Shown here: positions 16,387 to 26,090 of the stretch, one piece after another | Numbering within the stretch: the first letter of the stretch is position 1 | Layout: every line of letters begins with the position of its first letter | NCBI RefSeq assembly: GCF_001684965.1 | Contig: NZ_MAYG01000001.1 | Coordinates: 372,001-436,000, forward strand | Source of the DNA: Chryseobacterium arthrosphaerae | GTDB lineage: Bacteria; Bacteroidota; Bacteroidia; Flavobacteriales; Weeksellaceae | Length of the DNA: 64,000 nt | Reading direction: 5' to 3' | Program-made: the position numbers and the translations under genes | Notes under the pieces: model-generated | What the model was told of the DNA's origin: nothing | Seen by the model: only the letters and a program-made list of their open reading frames with translations | Databases searched by the model: none

Positions 16387-19080
16387 ATGAAACATTATTT
16401 CTTCGTTTTATCACTGTTGTTTCCTTTTTTAGGATTCTCGCAGTGGTCAAGAACTGAGCTCAGGTCTCAAAAAGTAAAACAATCACAGGAAAAATTAGAA
16501 TTTGCAGGACTTTATTCGTTGAATGCGGATCAGCTCAGGCAAAATTTAAAAGATGCCCCGGCACGCTTTTCAAATGGAAAAGGAATTATCATTTCGCTTC
16601 CTACAGCCAATGGAGGTTTAGAAAAGTTCCGGGTGTGGGAATTTTCCAATATGGCACCTGAGTTGCAGGCAAAATTTCCCGAGATCAGATCTTATGTAGG
16701 AACCGCATTGGAAGATCCAACGGTCTATCTAAGGTTCAGTCTGTCTCCGGTAGGATTTTCTTCCATGATTACCCGCTCAGGTATTTCAGAATTTATCGAG
16801 CCCTATACAGAAGACAGAACCGTTTATGCTGTATTTGATTCCAAGGCGAGAAGAGGGCAGGACAAGGAACCTTTTGAATGTGGCACTAAAGACGAGATGG
16901 AGAAAATTGCAGCAGGAAAAAATTCCAATACAGCGAATAAAAAGGCTGCAGGCTTCAATGTATTCAGAATGGCATTATCCTGTTCAGGAGAATATGCACA
17001 ATATCACCTTACCGCTACCAATACCCCTGCAACAGCTACGGATGCTCAGAAAAAAGCAGTGATTCTGGCAGCAATGAATGCTTCACTAACAAGAATGAAC
17101 GGTGTTTTTGAAAAAGATCTGTCAGTTCATTTTAATCTGATTGCCAATAATGACGCTATTGTATTTCTGGATCCGGCTACAGATCCGTATGATGATACAG
17201 ATGCTGATAATACAAACGATTTTGATCATGCAGGTGCATATTATGTTATATCAGCTCGTATTCCTGCGACTGATTATGACATGGGACATCTGCTTGATAA
17301 AAGAGGTGCTAATGGTGTTGCCATGTTAGGATCTATATGCGGTAATATAAAGGCAGCAGGCTATACCTCGTGTAATTTTCCTGAAGGTGATACTTTCGAT
17401 ATAGACTATGTTGCTCATGAAATGGGGCATCAGATGGGAGCTAACCATACATTTACCGGATATTTGGCAGGTTCAGGAACCTCAGAAGTGGAGCCGGGAA
17501 GTGGAACTACTATTATGGCATATACCGGTATTTTTGGAGATAATCTTGACGTTCAGTTCAATTCCAACGATTATTTTCAGGGTTTTAATGTGACAGAGAT
17601 TAAAAATAAAATAAATAGTGTTGCCTGTGGTGTGAATACGCCTTTCGCCAGTCCGGCCCCCAATGTTAATGCAGGAGCAGATTATATTATACCAAAATCT
17701 ACTCCGTTTGTGTTGAAAGGGACGACAACTGATTCCAATACTTCTTCCTACACCTATGCCTGGGAACAAATGGATGCTGCAGGAGATGCGCAGACAGAGG
17801 CCAATTCCAACGCTTTTCCTACAAAGCCGGCCGGTCCGGTTTTTAGATCGTTTTCACCTGTCAGCTCTCCGGTAAGATATTTCCCGGATTTTAATACTGT
17901 ACTGGCTGGTGTATTAACTACAACCTGGGAAAGTGTATCAGGTGTAGCGAGGAATCTTAATTTTACATTAACTTTGCGAAATAACAATCCAGTAGCTCCA
18001 CAAACGAGCAGGGATGATATGGTGGTTACTATAAATGCTGCTTCCGGTCCCTTCCGGGTGACGGCTCCAACATTTGGACAGTCATTGTCTTCTGCGGGAA
18101 CCTTTACGGTAACCTGGGATGTTGCGGGTACCAATGCCGCCCCGGTGAATACAGCTAATATCAATATCAAATTATCTACAGACGGCGGCCAGACGTTTAC
18201 TACCATTGCAGGCAATACCCCTAATGATGGCAGTGAGCAGATTACCATTCCTTCCGGATCTGCATCAGCGAATGCTTTTATCATGATAGAGGCTGTCGGG
18301 AATGTTTACTATGCAGTAAGCCCAAGCTTTGTAGTGGATTATACTGTTTCAGGTGAAAACTGTAATACTTATACTTACAGTGGAAATCCTGTAGCAATTA
18401 AAGATGGTCCTGGAGGAAGTAACATTTCTTCTCCCAGAATAAACATTCCGTTGATGGTTAATAATCCTGGGACTATTACCAAAATAAAAGTTACTCCTGC
18501 TGTTACGCACCCAAATGTGAGCCATATTTCAATCGGTATTGAAAGCCCGGTGGGAACTTCAGCACTCGTCTGGAACAGACAATGCCTGGCAAAATCAGGT
18601 ATTACGGCTTCATTTAGTGATGCAGGAAATACTGTAGCATGTGTATCACCTATCCAGGGGGAGACCAGGTCTTATGAATCGTTAAGTGTTTTTAAAGGTC
18701 ATAAAGCTCAGGGAGAATGGAAATTATTTGCTTCAGACAACAATCCGGGAAGTGCAGGAACTATTACCGGGTGGTCTCTTGAAGTCTGTACTCAGGAAAC
18801 ACAGGCTTTAGGAACTAAGGAAGGAACTTCTCCATTGGCTGACGATATTAAAGTTTATCCTAATCCAAGTGACGGAAACTTCTTTATCAAGTCAAGAAAC
18901 TTAAAAGGAGATATTAAAGTGACCATGCTTGATGCCAGCGGAAGACTGGTTTATTCATCAGCTTATAAGACTGAGGGCAATGATACCAAAGCATTCAATG
19001 TAAATATACCGAAGGGAGTGTATGTGATCAGCATCAATTCTTCCAAGGGAATCTACAATACTAAACTGGTGATCAAATAA
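16387..19080 (+). CDS. Reprolysin-like zinc metalloprotease with P domain and T9SS type A sorting domain
   Basis: An 897-residue secreted protease. In order: signal peptide (ending GFSQ), an N-terminal propeptide-like domain to about 160, a metzincin-type catalytic domain with HEMGHQMGANH from H344 (HExxHxxGxxH, three zinc ligands and the catalytic Glu) followed by a Met-turn-like IMAY, a beta-sandwich middle, a proprotein-convertase-type P domain at about 655-800 (GPGG, IGIESPVGT, GEWKLFASDN), and a type A sorting domain (KVYPNPSDGNFFIKS to TKLVIK). It is likely exported by T9SS and processed extracellularly. It is followed by its own terminator and by a paralogue sharing 407 identical bases. 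Confidence 0.92.
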   Translation: MKHYFFVLSLLFPFLGFSQWSRTELRSQKVKQSQEKLEFAGLYSLNADQLRQNLKDAPARFSNGKGIIISLPTANGGLEKFRVWEFSNMAPELQAKFPEIRSYVGTALEDPTVYLRFSLSPVGFSSMITRSGISEFIEPYTEDRTVYAVFDSKARRGQDKEPFECGTKDEMEKIAAGKNSNTANKKAAGFNVFRMALSCSGEYAQYHLTATNTPATATDAQKKAVILAAMNASLTRMNGVFEKDLSVHFNLIANNDAIVFLDPATDPYDDTDADNTNDFDHAGAYYVISARIPATDYDMGHLLDKRGANGVAMLGSICGNIKAAGYTSCNFPEGDTFDIDYVAHEMGHQMGANHTFTGYLAGSGTSEVEPGSGTTIMAYTGIFGDNLDVQFNSNDYFQGFNVTEIKNKINSVACGVNTPFASPAPNVNAGADYIIPKSTPFVLKGTTTDSNTSSYTYAWEQMDAAGDAQTEANSNAFPTKPAGPVFRSFSPVSSPVRYFPDFNTVLAGVLTTTWESVSGVARNLNFTLTLRNNNPVAPQTSRDDMVVTINAASGPFRVTAPTFGQSLSSAGTFTVTWDVAGTNAAPVNTANINIKLSTDGGQTFTTIAGNTPNDGSEQITIPSGSASANAFIMIEAVGNVYYAVSPSFVVDYTVSGENCNTYTYSGNPVAIKDGPGGSNISSPRINIPLMVNNPGTITKIKVTPAVTHPNVSHISIGIESPVGTSALVWNRQCLAKSGITASFSDAGNTVACVSPIQGETRSYESLSVFKGHKAQGEWKLFASDNNPGSAGTITGWSLEVCTQETQALGTKEGTSPLADDIKVYPNPSDGNFFIKSRNLKGDIKVTMLDASGRLVYSSAYKTEGNDTKAFNVNIPKGVYVISINSSKGIYNTKLVIK
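16438..16844 (+). repeat. 407-bp perfect repeat, copy 1 (propeptide region)
   Basis: Identical base for base to 19498-19904. Both flanks diverge at once: the signal-peptide codons upstream and the codons after VFDS downstream. Confidence 0.95.
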
Positions 19081-19104
19081 TAGAGCCTATTATTTTCTCA
19101 GTTA

Positions 19105-19134
19105 TAAAGGACCGGTATTTTACCGGTCCTTTTT
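19105..19134 (+). terminator. Rho-independent terminator
   Basis: A 12-bp perfect stem (19106-19117 with 19121-19132) with a TTT loop and a T tail, right after the first metalloprotease. Confidence 0.85.
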
Positions 19135-19446
19135 GCTTTGTATCATACATCTAGAAAATGATACGCTTCTATTGATATAAACCATAGTATAAAATATAAA
19201 GAAGTGTTAATTCTTTATTGTAGGATCAGGAAAAATAAGGATATTGTTTTTTTATTGTTATTATTTTTCTACATAATTCATTATTTGTTATAAATGATTA
19301 ATATATGACTGTTTGTTTGTTGATTTTTTAAATACATACTGTATATTTTTATTTTATTTTTATTTATTCGTTTATTTTATTCTTGTTTTTATAATTAATG
19401 TGGTTTTATTTTGTTAATTTGGCAGCATTAAAAAACCAAATCTATT
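19135..19446. other. Gene-free AT-rich spacer between the tandem metalloproteases
   Basis: No coding frame or RNA gene is seen. From about 19260 on it resembles 16200-16386 ahead of the first protease: both have TAAATGATTAATAT, then T-rich DNA, then TAATTTGGCAG and TCTATTATGAAACA at the start. The duplication therefore included the upstream region. Confidence 0.6.
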
Positions 19447-22116
19447 ATGAAACACTATTTCTTAATTTTATCCCTGCTGGTCCCCTTTTTAGGATTTTCG
19501 CAGTGGTCAAGAACTGAGCTCAGGTCTCAAAAAGTAAAACAATCACAGGAAAAATTAGAATTTGCAGGACTTTATTCGTTGAATGCGGATCAGCTCAGGC
19601 AAAATTTAAAAGATGCCCCGGCACGCTTTTCAAATGGAAAAGGAATTATCATTTCGCTTCCTACAGCCAATGGAGGTTTAGAAAAGTTCCGGGTGTGGGA
19701 ATTTTCCAATATGGCACCTGAGTTGCAGGCAAAATTTCCCGAGATCAGATCTTATGTAGGAACCGCATTGGAAGATCCAACGGTCTATCTAAGGTTCAGT
19801 CTGTCTCCGGTAGGATTTTCTTCCATGATTACCCGCTCAGGTATTTCAGAATTTATCGAGCCCTATACAGAAGACAGAACCGTTTATGCTGTATTTGATT
19901 CCAATGCGAGAAGAGGTCAGGACAAGGAGCCTTTTGAATGTTCTGTCATTGATGAAGCAGAAAAAAATACGGCCGGAAAAAACGGGGCTGCCGATAAAAA
20001 ATTAGCAGGGTTTAATATATTCAGGCTGGCATTATCCTGTACAGGCGAATATGCTCAGTATCACCTGACAGCTGCCGGTACCCCTGCTACAGCTACAGAT
20101 ATAGAAAAGAAAGCTGTGGTCTTAGCTGCCATGAATGCCAGCGTTACCCGGCTTAATGGTGTTTTTGAGAAAGATCTTTCTTTCCATTTTAACCTTATTG
20201 CTGATAACGATATCCTTATTTTCCTGGATGCTGCCTCAGATCCTTACACTAATGGTGGCCCGAACGAAGCCCATGCCCAGATATCGGCAAGAATTGCAGC
20301 CGAGAATTATGATATGGGACATCTCATTGATAAAAAAGGAGGTAACGGATCTGCAGGAGTAGGCGTTATTTGTAATAATAATTCAAAAGGAGCAGGATGG
20401 ACTGCCCATAACTTTCCGGAAGGTGATAAATTTGATATAGATTATGTTGCTCATGAAATGGGACATCAGCTGGGAGCAGGACATACTTATACATACAGGT
20501 CTTCGCAGGCAGATCAGAAGGTAGAGCCGGGAAGTGGAAGTACCATCATGGCATATACGGGAATCACTACATTATCCGATGTGCAGTTTAATTCCAATGA
20601 CTATTACCATACCAATAGTATCACCCAAATCAGGAATAAACTGAATAGCCTTACCTGCGGTGTGAATACCCCTTTTGCAGATGCTGCTCCCAATATCAAC
20701 GCAGGATTGGATTATACAATTCCTAAATCCACACCATTTGTTTTAAAAGCTACCACTACAGATGTTGCGAATGCCGCCTATACTTATGTTTGGGAACAGA
20801 CAGACCAGGCAGCGGCAGCTCAGATCGGAGCTGGTGATATTTCTGCTGCCTATCCTGCAAAGCCAACAGGCCCTACTTTCAGATCATTTGCACCGGTAAA
20901 TTCATTGGTAAGATATTTTCCGGATTTTAACAAAGTATTGGCCGGGGTGTTGTCTACCCGTTGGGAAGCCGCTTCAAGTATAGCAAGAGGTCTTAATTTT
21001 GCAGTTACTGTAAGAAACAATAATCCGTTGCAGCCACAGGTTTCAAAAGATGCAATGATGGTAACGGTGGATGCTGTATCAGGACCTTTCCAGGTGACTG
21101 CGCCTGTATTTGGACAGTCATTAAACTCAGGAGGAACTGTAAATGTGACATGGGATGTCGCCGGTACCAATGCCGCCCCGGTGAATACAGCCAATGTAAA
21201 CATTAAACTGTCTAAGGACGGTGGGCAAACCTTTACAACAATTGTGGCCAATACCCCGAATGATGGTAACGAACAGATCACTATACCGGCCGGTTCTACT
21301 TCAGCCAATGCCTATATTCTGATTGAGGCCGCCGATAATATCTATTATGCAGTAAGCCCAAGTTTTGTTATTGACTACAATGTGACGGGTGAAAACTGTA
21401 ATACCTATACTTATAACGGAGCTGCAGTACCCATTACAGACGGCCCGGGCGGAGGTGGTATATCTGCTCCCCGCATAACAATTCCTCTAATGGTTAATAA
21501 TACCGGAACCATTACCAAGATAAAAGTAACCCCTTCCATTACACATCCCAATGTAAGCCAGCTGGCTGTAGGAATTGAAAGCCCGGTAGGGTCTTCCGCT
21601 TTGTTCTGGAACCGAAGTTGTGCCAACAGCTCTGGAATTACAGCTTCTTTCAGCGATTCGGCTGGGGCTGCTACCTGTGCTTCACCGATTCAGGGAGATG
21701 CCAGATCATATGAATCTTTAGGTATATTTAAAGGACATTCAGCACAGGGAGAATGGAAGCTTTTTGCAACTGATAATAATGCCGGTAGTGCCGGAACGGT
21801 TACTGCCTGGTCTCTTGAAGTATGTACCAGAGAAACACAGGTATTGGGAACTAAAGAAACGGTTTCTCCAATAGCAGATGACGTTAAAGTCTATCCTAAT
21901 CCAAGTGACGGTAATTTCTTTATCAAATCAAGAAACTTAAAAGGAGATATTAAAGTGTCCATGCTTGACGCCAGCGGAAGATTGGTTTATTCATCCGCTT
22001 ATAAGGTTGAAGGTAATGATACCAAAGCATTGAGTGTAAATGTACCGAAAGGAGTATATGTGATCAGCATCAATTCTTCTAAGGGAATTTACAATACTAA
22101 ACTGGTGATCAAATAA
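19447..22116 (+). CDS. Reprolysin-like zinc metalloprotease with P domain and T9SS type A sorting domain (tandem paralogue)
   Basis: An 889-residue paralogue of the protease just upstream with the same order of parts: signal peptide, propeptide-like domain, catalytic domain with HEMGHQLGAGH from H336, beta-sandwich middle, P domain (IESPVGSSALFWNR, GEWKLFATDN) and type A sorting domain (KVYPNPSDGNFFIKS to TKLVIK). The catalytic and middle regions have drifted, with different insert loops around the active site, whereas 407 bp of the propeptide code and much of the sorting domain remain nearly or fully identical. Substrate specificity may differ from that of the neighbour; this is inferred from the loop differences only. 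Confidence 0.92.
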   Translation: MKHYFLILSLLVPFLGFSQWSRTELRSQKVKQSQEKLEFAGLYSLNADQLRQNLKDAPARFSNGKGIIISLPTANGGLEKFRVWEFSNMAPELQAKFPEIRSYVGTALEDPTVYLRFSLSPVGFSSMITRSGISEFIEPYTEDRTVYAVFDSNARRGQDKEPFECSVIDEAEKNTAGKNGAADKKLAGFNIFRLALSCTGEYAQYHLTAAGTPATATDIEKKAVVLAAMNASVTRLNGVFEKDLSFHFNLIADNDILIFLDAASDPYTNGGPNEAHAQISARIAAENYDMGHLIDKKGGNGSAGVGVICNNNSKGAGWTAHNFPEGDKFDIDYVAHEMGHQLGAGHTYTYRSSQADQKVEPGSGSTIMAYTGITTLSDVQFNSNDYYHTNSITQIRNKLNSLTCGVNTPFADAAPNINAGLDYTIPKSTPFVLKATTTDVANAAYTYVWEQTDQAAAAQIGAGDISAAYPAKPTGPTFRSFAPVNSLVRYFPDFNKVLAGVLSTRWEAASSIARGLNFAVTVRNNNPLQPQVSKDAMMVTVDAVSGPFQVTAPVFGQSLNSGGTVNVTWDVAGTNAAPVNTANVNIKLSKDGGQTFTTIVANTPNDGNEQITIPAGSTSANAYILIEAADNIYYAVSPSFVIDYNVTGENCNTYTYNGAAVPITDGPGGGGISAPRITIPLMVNNTGTITKIKVTPSITHPNVSQLAVGIESPVGSSALFWNRSCANSSGITASFSDSAGAATCASPIQGDARSYESLGIFKGHSAQGEWKLFATDNNAGSAGTVTAWSLEVCTRETQVLGTKETVSPIADDVKVYPNPSDGNFFIKSRNLKGDIKVSMLDASGRLVYSSAYKVEGNDTKALSVNVPKGVYVISINSSKGIYNTKLVIK
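19498..19904 (+). repeat. 407-bp perfect repeat, copy 2 (propeptide region)
   Basis: Identical to 16438-16844 at an offset of 3060 bp; see the first copy. Confidence 0.95.
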
Positions 22117-22142
22117 TACAGCATATTATTTTTTCCAGATAT

Positions 22143-22173
22143 AAAGGGCCGGTACTTACCGGTCCTTTTTTTG
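22143..22173 (+). terminator. Rho-independent terminator
   Basis: A 12-bp stem with one G-T pair (22143-22154 with 22157-22168), followed by T. It is nearly the same sequence as the terminator of the upstream paralogue, another sign of whole-gene duplication. Confidence 0.8.
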
Positions 22174-22250
22174 TCTAAATTTGTGAATCCTTAAGATATG
22201 GGCTCTTACGGATCAGATGATATAATTGTTTTTGCTAAAATATACAGGTG

Positions 22251-23135
22251 ATGAATTCAATCTCCGTTCTTCATATCGAACTTTTTCAGGCAGGTAAAAA
22301 TACTTCGGATTTTTATTTTAATACGATGAAAAATCATCTGGTAGTGGGGCATCGGCATATAGAAAGGCCTCACAGGCATGATTTTTATGCTGCAGTTCTT
22401 TTTACCGGAGGTAGAGGAGTGCACGAGATCGATTTCCAGAAATATGATGTTTCGGAAGGAAGTCTTTTTTTCCTGTCGCCCGGTCAGATCCATAGCTGGG
22501 AACTTTCAGAGGATATAGAGGGATATATTTTTTTCTGTTCGCAGGAGTTTTATGAAATGCATTATGTCAATCAGAAACTGAGAAACTTTCCTTTTTTCGG
22601 GTCGGTGTCCTTTCCGAGAAAACTTCAGCTGAATGCTTCTGAACTGAAGAAAAATATCAGTCTGTTCAGGGAACTGGGGAAAGAGCATCAGGCGAAGAAT
22701 CATATCATGAAAGAAGGTCTCATCCTGTCCTTAATGTCTCAGATCTTTATCAATGCCACCCGGCTGTTTTCAAAAGATTCTGATACGATGGCTTCTTCTG
22801 CAGCTTTGTCCTATTTTAAACATTATCAGGAATTTGAAAATCTTATCGAGCTGCATTTTACCGAACAGAAATCCATTGCTTATTATGCTTCTTTACTGGG
22901 GATTTCATCAAAGCATCTGAACAGGATCGTGCAGACGGTTGTTCAGAAAACAGCTACAGAGGTCATTACTGAAAGAGTAGTGCTGGAAGCCAAACGAATG
23001 TTGATGTATCTTGACGAAAGTCTGGTGGAGATTGCTTTCAGATTAGGCTATGAAGAGTATTCCTACTTTGTAAGAGTCTTCCGGAAAAGCTCCGGAATGA
23101 CCCCTACTCAGTTTATGAGGAAATATAAGGCTTAA
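22251..23135 (+). CDS. AraC family transcriptional regulator
   Basis: The ATG at 22251 is preferred over the GTG one codon earlier. The protein has about 294 residues: an N-terminal cupin-like sensing domain (HRHIERPHRHDFYAAVLFTGG, FFLSPGQIHSWELS) and a C-terminal AraC/XylS double helix-turn-helix (IAYYASLLGISSKHLNRIVQ, then IAFRLGYEEYSYFVRVFRKSSGMTPTQF). The effector is unknown. It follows the metalloproteases but is separated by a terminator, so control of them is possible but not shown. It converges on ccoG. Confidence 0.92.
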   Translation: MNSISVLHIELFQAGKNTSDFYFNTMKNHLVVGHRHIERPHRHDFYAAVLFTGGRGVHEIDFQKYDVSEGSLFFLSPGQIHSWELSEDIEGYIFFCSQEFYEMHYVNQKLRNFPFFGSVSFPRKLQLNASELKKNISLFRELGKEHQAKNHIMKEGLILSLMSQIFINATRLFSKDSDTMASSAALSYFKHYQEFENLIELHFTEQKSIAYYASLLGISSKHLNRIVQTVVQKTATEVITERVVLEAKRMLMYLDESLVEIAFRLGYEEYSYFVRVFRKSSGMTPTQFMRKYKA

Positions 23136-23217
23136 TGAGTTTAAAGTTTAATGTTAATATGGTGCTGTTTACCGTATCATTAATTTTATTCCTGCAATCC
23201 ATCGCCTGATCCTGCCT

Positions 23218-24660
23218 CTAAAGCACCAGCTTAAACGGTCCTTCAAAAGTAGTTTCAAAGGAATCCACGAGTTTTCCGTTTTCATCAAAAACCCCAATGA
23301 CCATATTTTGTTTCGATAATTTAATATCTTCTTCAGGGAAGGTGATATTGATATTTCCTTTCAGAATTTCATCGCCTTTCAGAATAATTTTTTCATTTCC
23401 GAAATAGGTGATCTCTGCATGGGCAGGAGTGATAACTTTAATGGTCAGTGTTTTTTTCTCGTTCGATTTATTCAGTAAAGTATAAATAAAAGTATTGGTG
23501 ATCTTACCGTTTTTAATAAAGAATGTAGATCCGGCAGGTTTTATAAACTTGGCTTCCATAGAACCACGGTCATACATTAAAAATCCAAGAAATCCGATGA
23601 GCAGTGCTAATATAACCGTGGTCGCCTTCATTCTCGAGGTAAATTTAAACTTCTCACGATTTTCAATTTCAGATTCAGTAGCATAGCGGATGAGCCCTTT
23701 AGGCAGGCCTACTTTATCCATGATTTCATCACAGGCATCAATACACGCAGTACAGTTGACGCATTCCAACTGCTGTCCGTTTCTGATGTCAATTCCCGTA
23801 GGACAGACTACAACGCATTGGTTACAATCTATACAATCTCCTTTTCCGGCTGCTTTCCTGTCTTCATTATTTCTCCATTTTGATCGGCCTTCTCCTCTTC
23901 TGAAATCATAATATACGTTGATCGTCTGTTTATCAATTAATACTCCCTGAAGCCTTCCGTATGGGCAAACCAGGGTACATACCTGCTCACGGAGCCATGC
24001 AAAAACAAAATAAAAAGTCATCGTGAAAAAGATCATCGTGATGAATTTTAAAGGATGTTCCGAAGGACCTTCAATCATGATCTGGAAAACCTGCTCGTAG
24101 CCTACGATATACATAAACATGAAAGTAGAGATGACCATTGAAATCAGGATAAATACGGACCATTTCGTCAGCCTTTTCCTTATTTTTTCAGCATCCCATT
24201 CCTGTCTGTCAAGCTTCATCTGCTTATTCCGGTCACCTTCGATCCAGTATTCAATTTTACGGAAAACCATTTCCATGAAAAGAGTCTGAGGGCATAGCCA
24301 TCCGCAGAATATTCTTCCGAAAACCACGGTAAACAGCATGACGAAAATCACGGAAGTTACCGCTCCTAAAGCTAAGATGAAGAAATCCTGAAGATAAAAG
24401 GGCTGTCCCAGGATAAAGAATCTTCTGTCTATAACATTGATCAGCAAAAAAGGATTATTATTGATTTTTACGAAAGGCAATCCGAAAAATAAAGCAAGAA
24501 GAAAGTAGCTGGTGTAATTCCTGTAATTGGTATACTTTCCTTTAGGTTTTCTGGGGAAAATCCATTTTCTTTTCCCTGTTTCATCCATGGTGCCTACTGA
24601 ATTTCTGAAATCTTCATTTTCAATTTCTAAAGATTTGATATTATTGGACTCTACACTCAT
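23218..24660 (-). CDS. ccoG: Cytochrome c oxidase accessory protein CcoG (FixG-like)
   Basis: A 480-residue membrane ferredoxin-like protein needed in other bacteria for cbb3-type cytochrome oxidase assembly, probably in copper reduction. It has an N-terminal hydrophilic part, about four membrane spans (one group around FFGLPFVKIN and FGRIFCGWLCPQTLFMEMVF), two 4Fe-4S motifs (CIDCNQCVVVCP and CVNCTACIDAC), a late span (VILALLIGFLGFLMYD) and a C-terminal Ig-like FixG domain outside the membrane. The structural oxidase genes (ccoNOP) and ccoH, often adjacent, are not in this window; both neighbours are unrelated and on the other strand. Confidence 0.95.
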   Translation of the reverse strand: MSVESNNIKSLEIENEDFRNSVGTMDETGKRKWIFPRKPKGKYTNYRNYTSYFLLALFFGLPFVKINNNPFLLINVIDRRFFILGQPFYLQDFFILALGAVTSVIFVMLFTVVFGRIFCGWLCPQTLFMEMVFRKIEYWIEGDRNKQMKLDRQEWDAEKIRKRLTKWSVFILISMVISTFMFMYIVGYEQVFQIMIEGPSEHPLKFITMIFFTMTFYFVFAWLREQVCTLVCPYGRLQGVLIDKQTINVYYDFRRGEGRSKWRNNEDRKAAGKGDCIDCNQCVVVCPTGIDIRNGQQLECVNCTACIDACDEIMDKVGLPKGLIRYATESEIENREKFKFTSRMKATTVILALLIGFLGFLMYDRGSMEAKFIKPAGSTFFIKNGKITNTFIYTLLNKSNEKKTLTIKVITPAHAEITYFGNEKIILKGDEILKGNINITFPEEDIKLSKQNMVIGVFDENGKLVDSFETTFEGPFKLVL

Positions 24661-24906
24661 TATCGTATGCTATAAAGATATTTTACTGTTGTTTTTCATC
24701 CGGACCGGTCTTGTTTTTTTATAGAAAAAAAGTGATCAATCCTGATACTGCAAAGCTCCGGATTATATAGATGAGGTACTAACAGTATCTACTTACAAAA
24801 TAGGACAATTGGGACATTTGTGATTTGAATAACCATGATATCAAAATGAGAAAATATTTTTGAAACCGGTAAAGCATATTGTAAATTGCAGTTCTAAAAA
24901 TGAAGC

Positions 24907-25800
24907 ATGAAGAATATCTGTAAAATAGGAATGATTGGTTTGGTTTTCGCATTGGTAAACTGTCAATCAGTAAATAGTAGTAAAATGTTTTATGAAGGTG
25001 TGAAGCCGGAGAAAATTTCGGATCAGTTTAGCTTTACAGAAGGGCCGTCAGCAGATAAGGAAGGGAATGTTTATTTTACCGATCAGCCTAATGATAAAAT
25101 TTATTACTGGGACTGGAAAAGCAATAAGGTTATGATGTTTCTGGATAAAACAGGGAGGGCCAACGGTACCCATTTCGATAAAGACGGGTATCTGATCACC
25201 TGCTCTGATGATCAGGGAGAAATCTGGAAAATATCAAAAGATAAAAAAGTGGAAGTCCTGCTGAAAGGATTTGAAGGGAAAAGATTAAACGGCCCGAATG
25301 ATGTATGGAATGATGCTTCTGGTGGAATGTATTTTACAGATCCCCTGTATGAAAGAGATTATTGGGTAAACTTTAAGCAGGAACTGCCTCATAAAAGTCT
25401 TTATTACAGAAGTAAGGACGGGAAGATTTCCAAACTGGATACCTTTACACAGCCGAACGGGATTGCAGGAAGTGAGATCCTGAAAAAATTATATGTTTCC
25501 GACATTGATGCCGGGAAAACGTATGTGTATGATATTTTGGACGAAGGGAAATTATCAGAAAAAAAACTGTTCTGCGAGATGGGTTCCGACGGAATGATAC
25601 TGGATAAACATGGAAATCTTTATTTAACCGGAGACGGCGTACATGTTTTCAACCGCTCCGGAAAGAAAATCTATCATATTTCCATTCCTGAAAAATGGAC
25701 TTCCAATGTAACATTCGGAGGAGAAAACAATGATGTTTTATTCATTACCGCCTCAGAATCGGTGTATATTTTTCCAACGAAAGTGAGAGGAATAAAATAA
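24907..25800 (+). CDS. SMP-30/gluconolactonase/LRE family lipoprotein-like protein
   Basis: A 297-residue six-bladed propeller of the SMP-30/gluconolactonase family, which hydrolyses sugar lactones in characterised members. Metal-ligand positions are visible: Glu in FTEGPSADKEGNVYFTD, Asn in GPNDVWND and QPNGIAGS, Asp in GSDGMILDKHGNLYLTG. The N-terminus (GLVFALVNCQSVNSS) resembles a lipoprotein signal, with Asn before Cys as a variation on the usual small residue. It is flanked by ccoG (divergent) and a strong terminator. Its actual substrate is unknown. Confidence 0.85.
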   Translation: MKNICKIGMIGLVFALVNCQSVNSSKMFYEGVKPEKISDQFSFTEGPSADKEGNVYFTDQPNDKIYYWDWKSNKVMMFLDKTGRANGTHFDKDGYLITCSDDQGEIWKISKDKKVEVLLKGFEGKRLNGPNDVWNDASGGMYFTDPLYERDYWVNFKQELPHKSLYYRSKDGKISKLDTFTQPNGIAGSEILKKLYVSDIDAGKTYVYDILDEGKLSEKKLFCEMGSDGMILDKHGNLYLTGDGVHVFNRSGKKIYHISIPEKWTSNVTFGGENNDVLFITASESVYIFPTKVRGIK

Positions 25801-25818
25801 TCACAAAGGATTTACAGT

Positions 25819-25865
25819 AAAAGCGCTCAAAGATTTGTCTTTATAAACCTTTGAGCGCTTTTTAT
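25819..25865 (+). terminator. Rho-independent terminator
   Basis: A perfect 14-bp stem (25819-25832 with 25849-25862) followed by T residues, after the SMP-30 gene. Confidence 0.85.
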
Positions 25866-25882
25866 AATATTGTAAACCATTC

Positions 25883-25909
25883 CGTCAAAAATTCAAAGAA
25901 TTTTTGACG
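25883..25909. repeat. Intergenic palindrome, copy 1
   Basis: CGTCAAAAATTC and GAATTTTTGACG are perfect 12-bp arms around AAA. The same core recurs at 46926-46948 in another intergenic region. Confidence 0.7.
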
Positions 25910-26090
25910 CTCCTCCACGAAAGGTGAATGGCTACGTTTTCAATTGAATATTTTTTGTGTCATATCAAATCTCAATTTTCAAAGACTTATATGAAATTTA
26001 TCCCGGCAAAGCATTTAAACTTAAATAACTTAAGTATTTAAACCTTTTGTGCCTTTTGTTGTTCATAACTTACATTGTTGATGACAAATT

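Noticed and set aside
17754..18284. Minus-strand frame of 176 codons within the first metalloprotease
   Set aside because: Antisense shadow; a similar shadow in the paralogue arises only because the coding strand is conserved.
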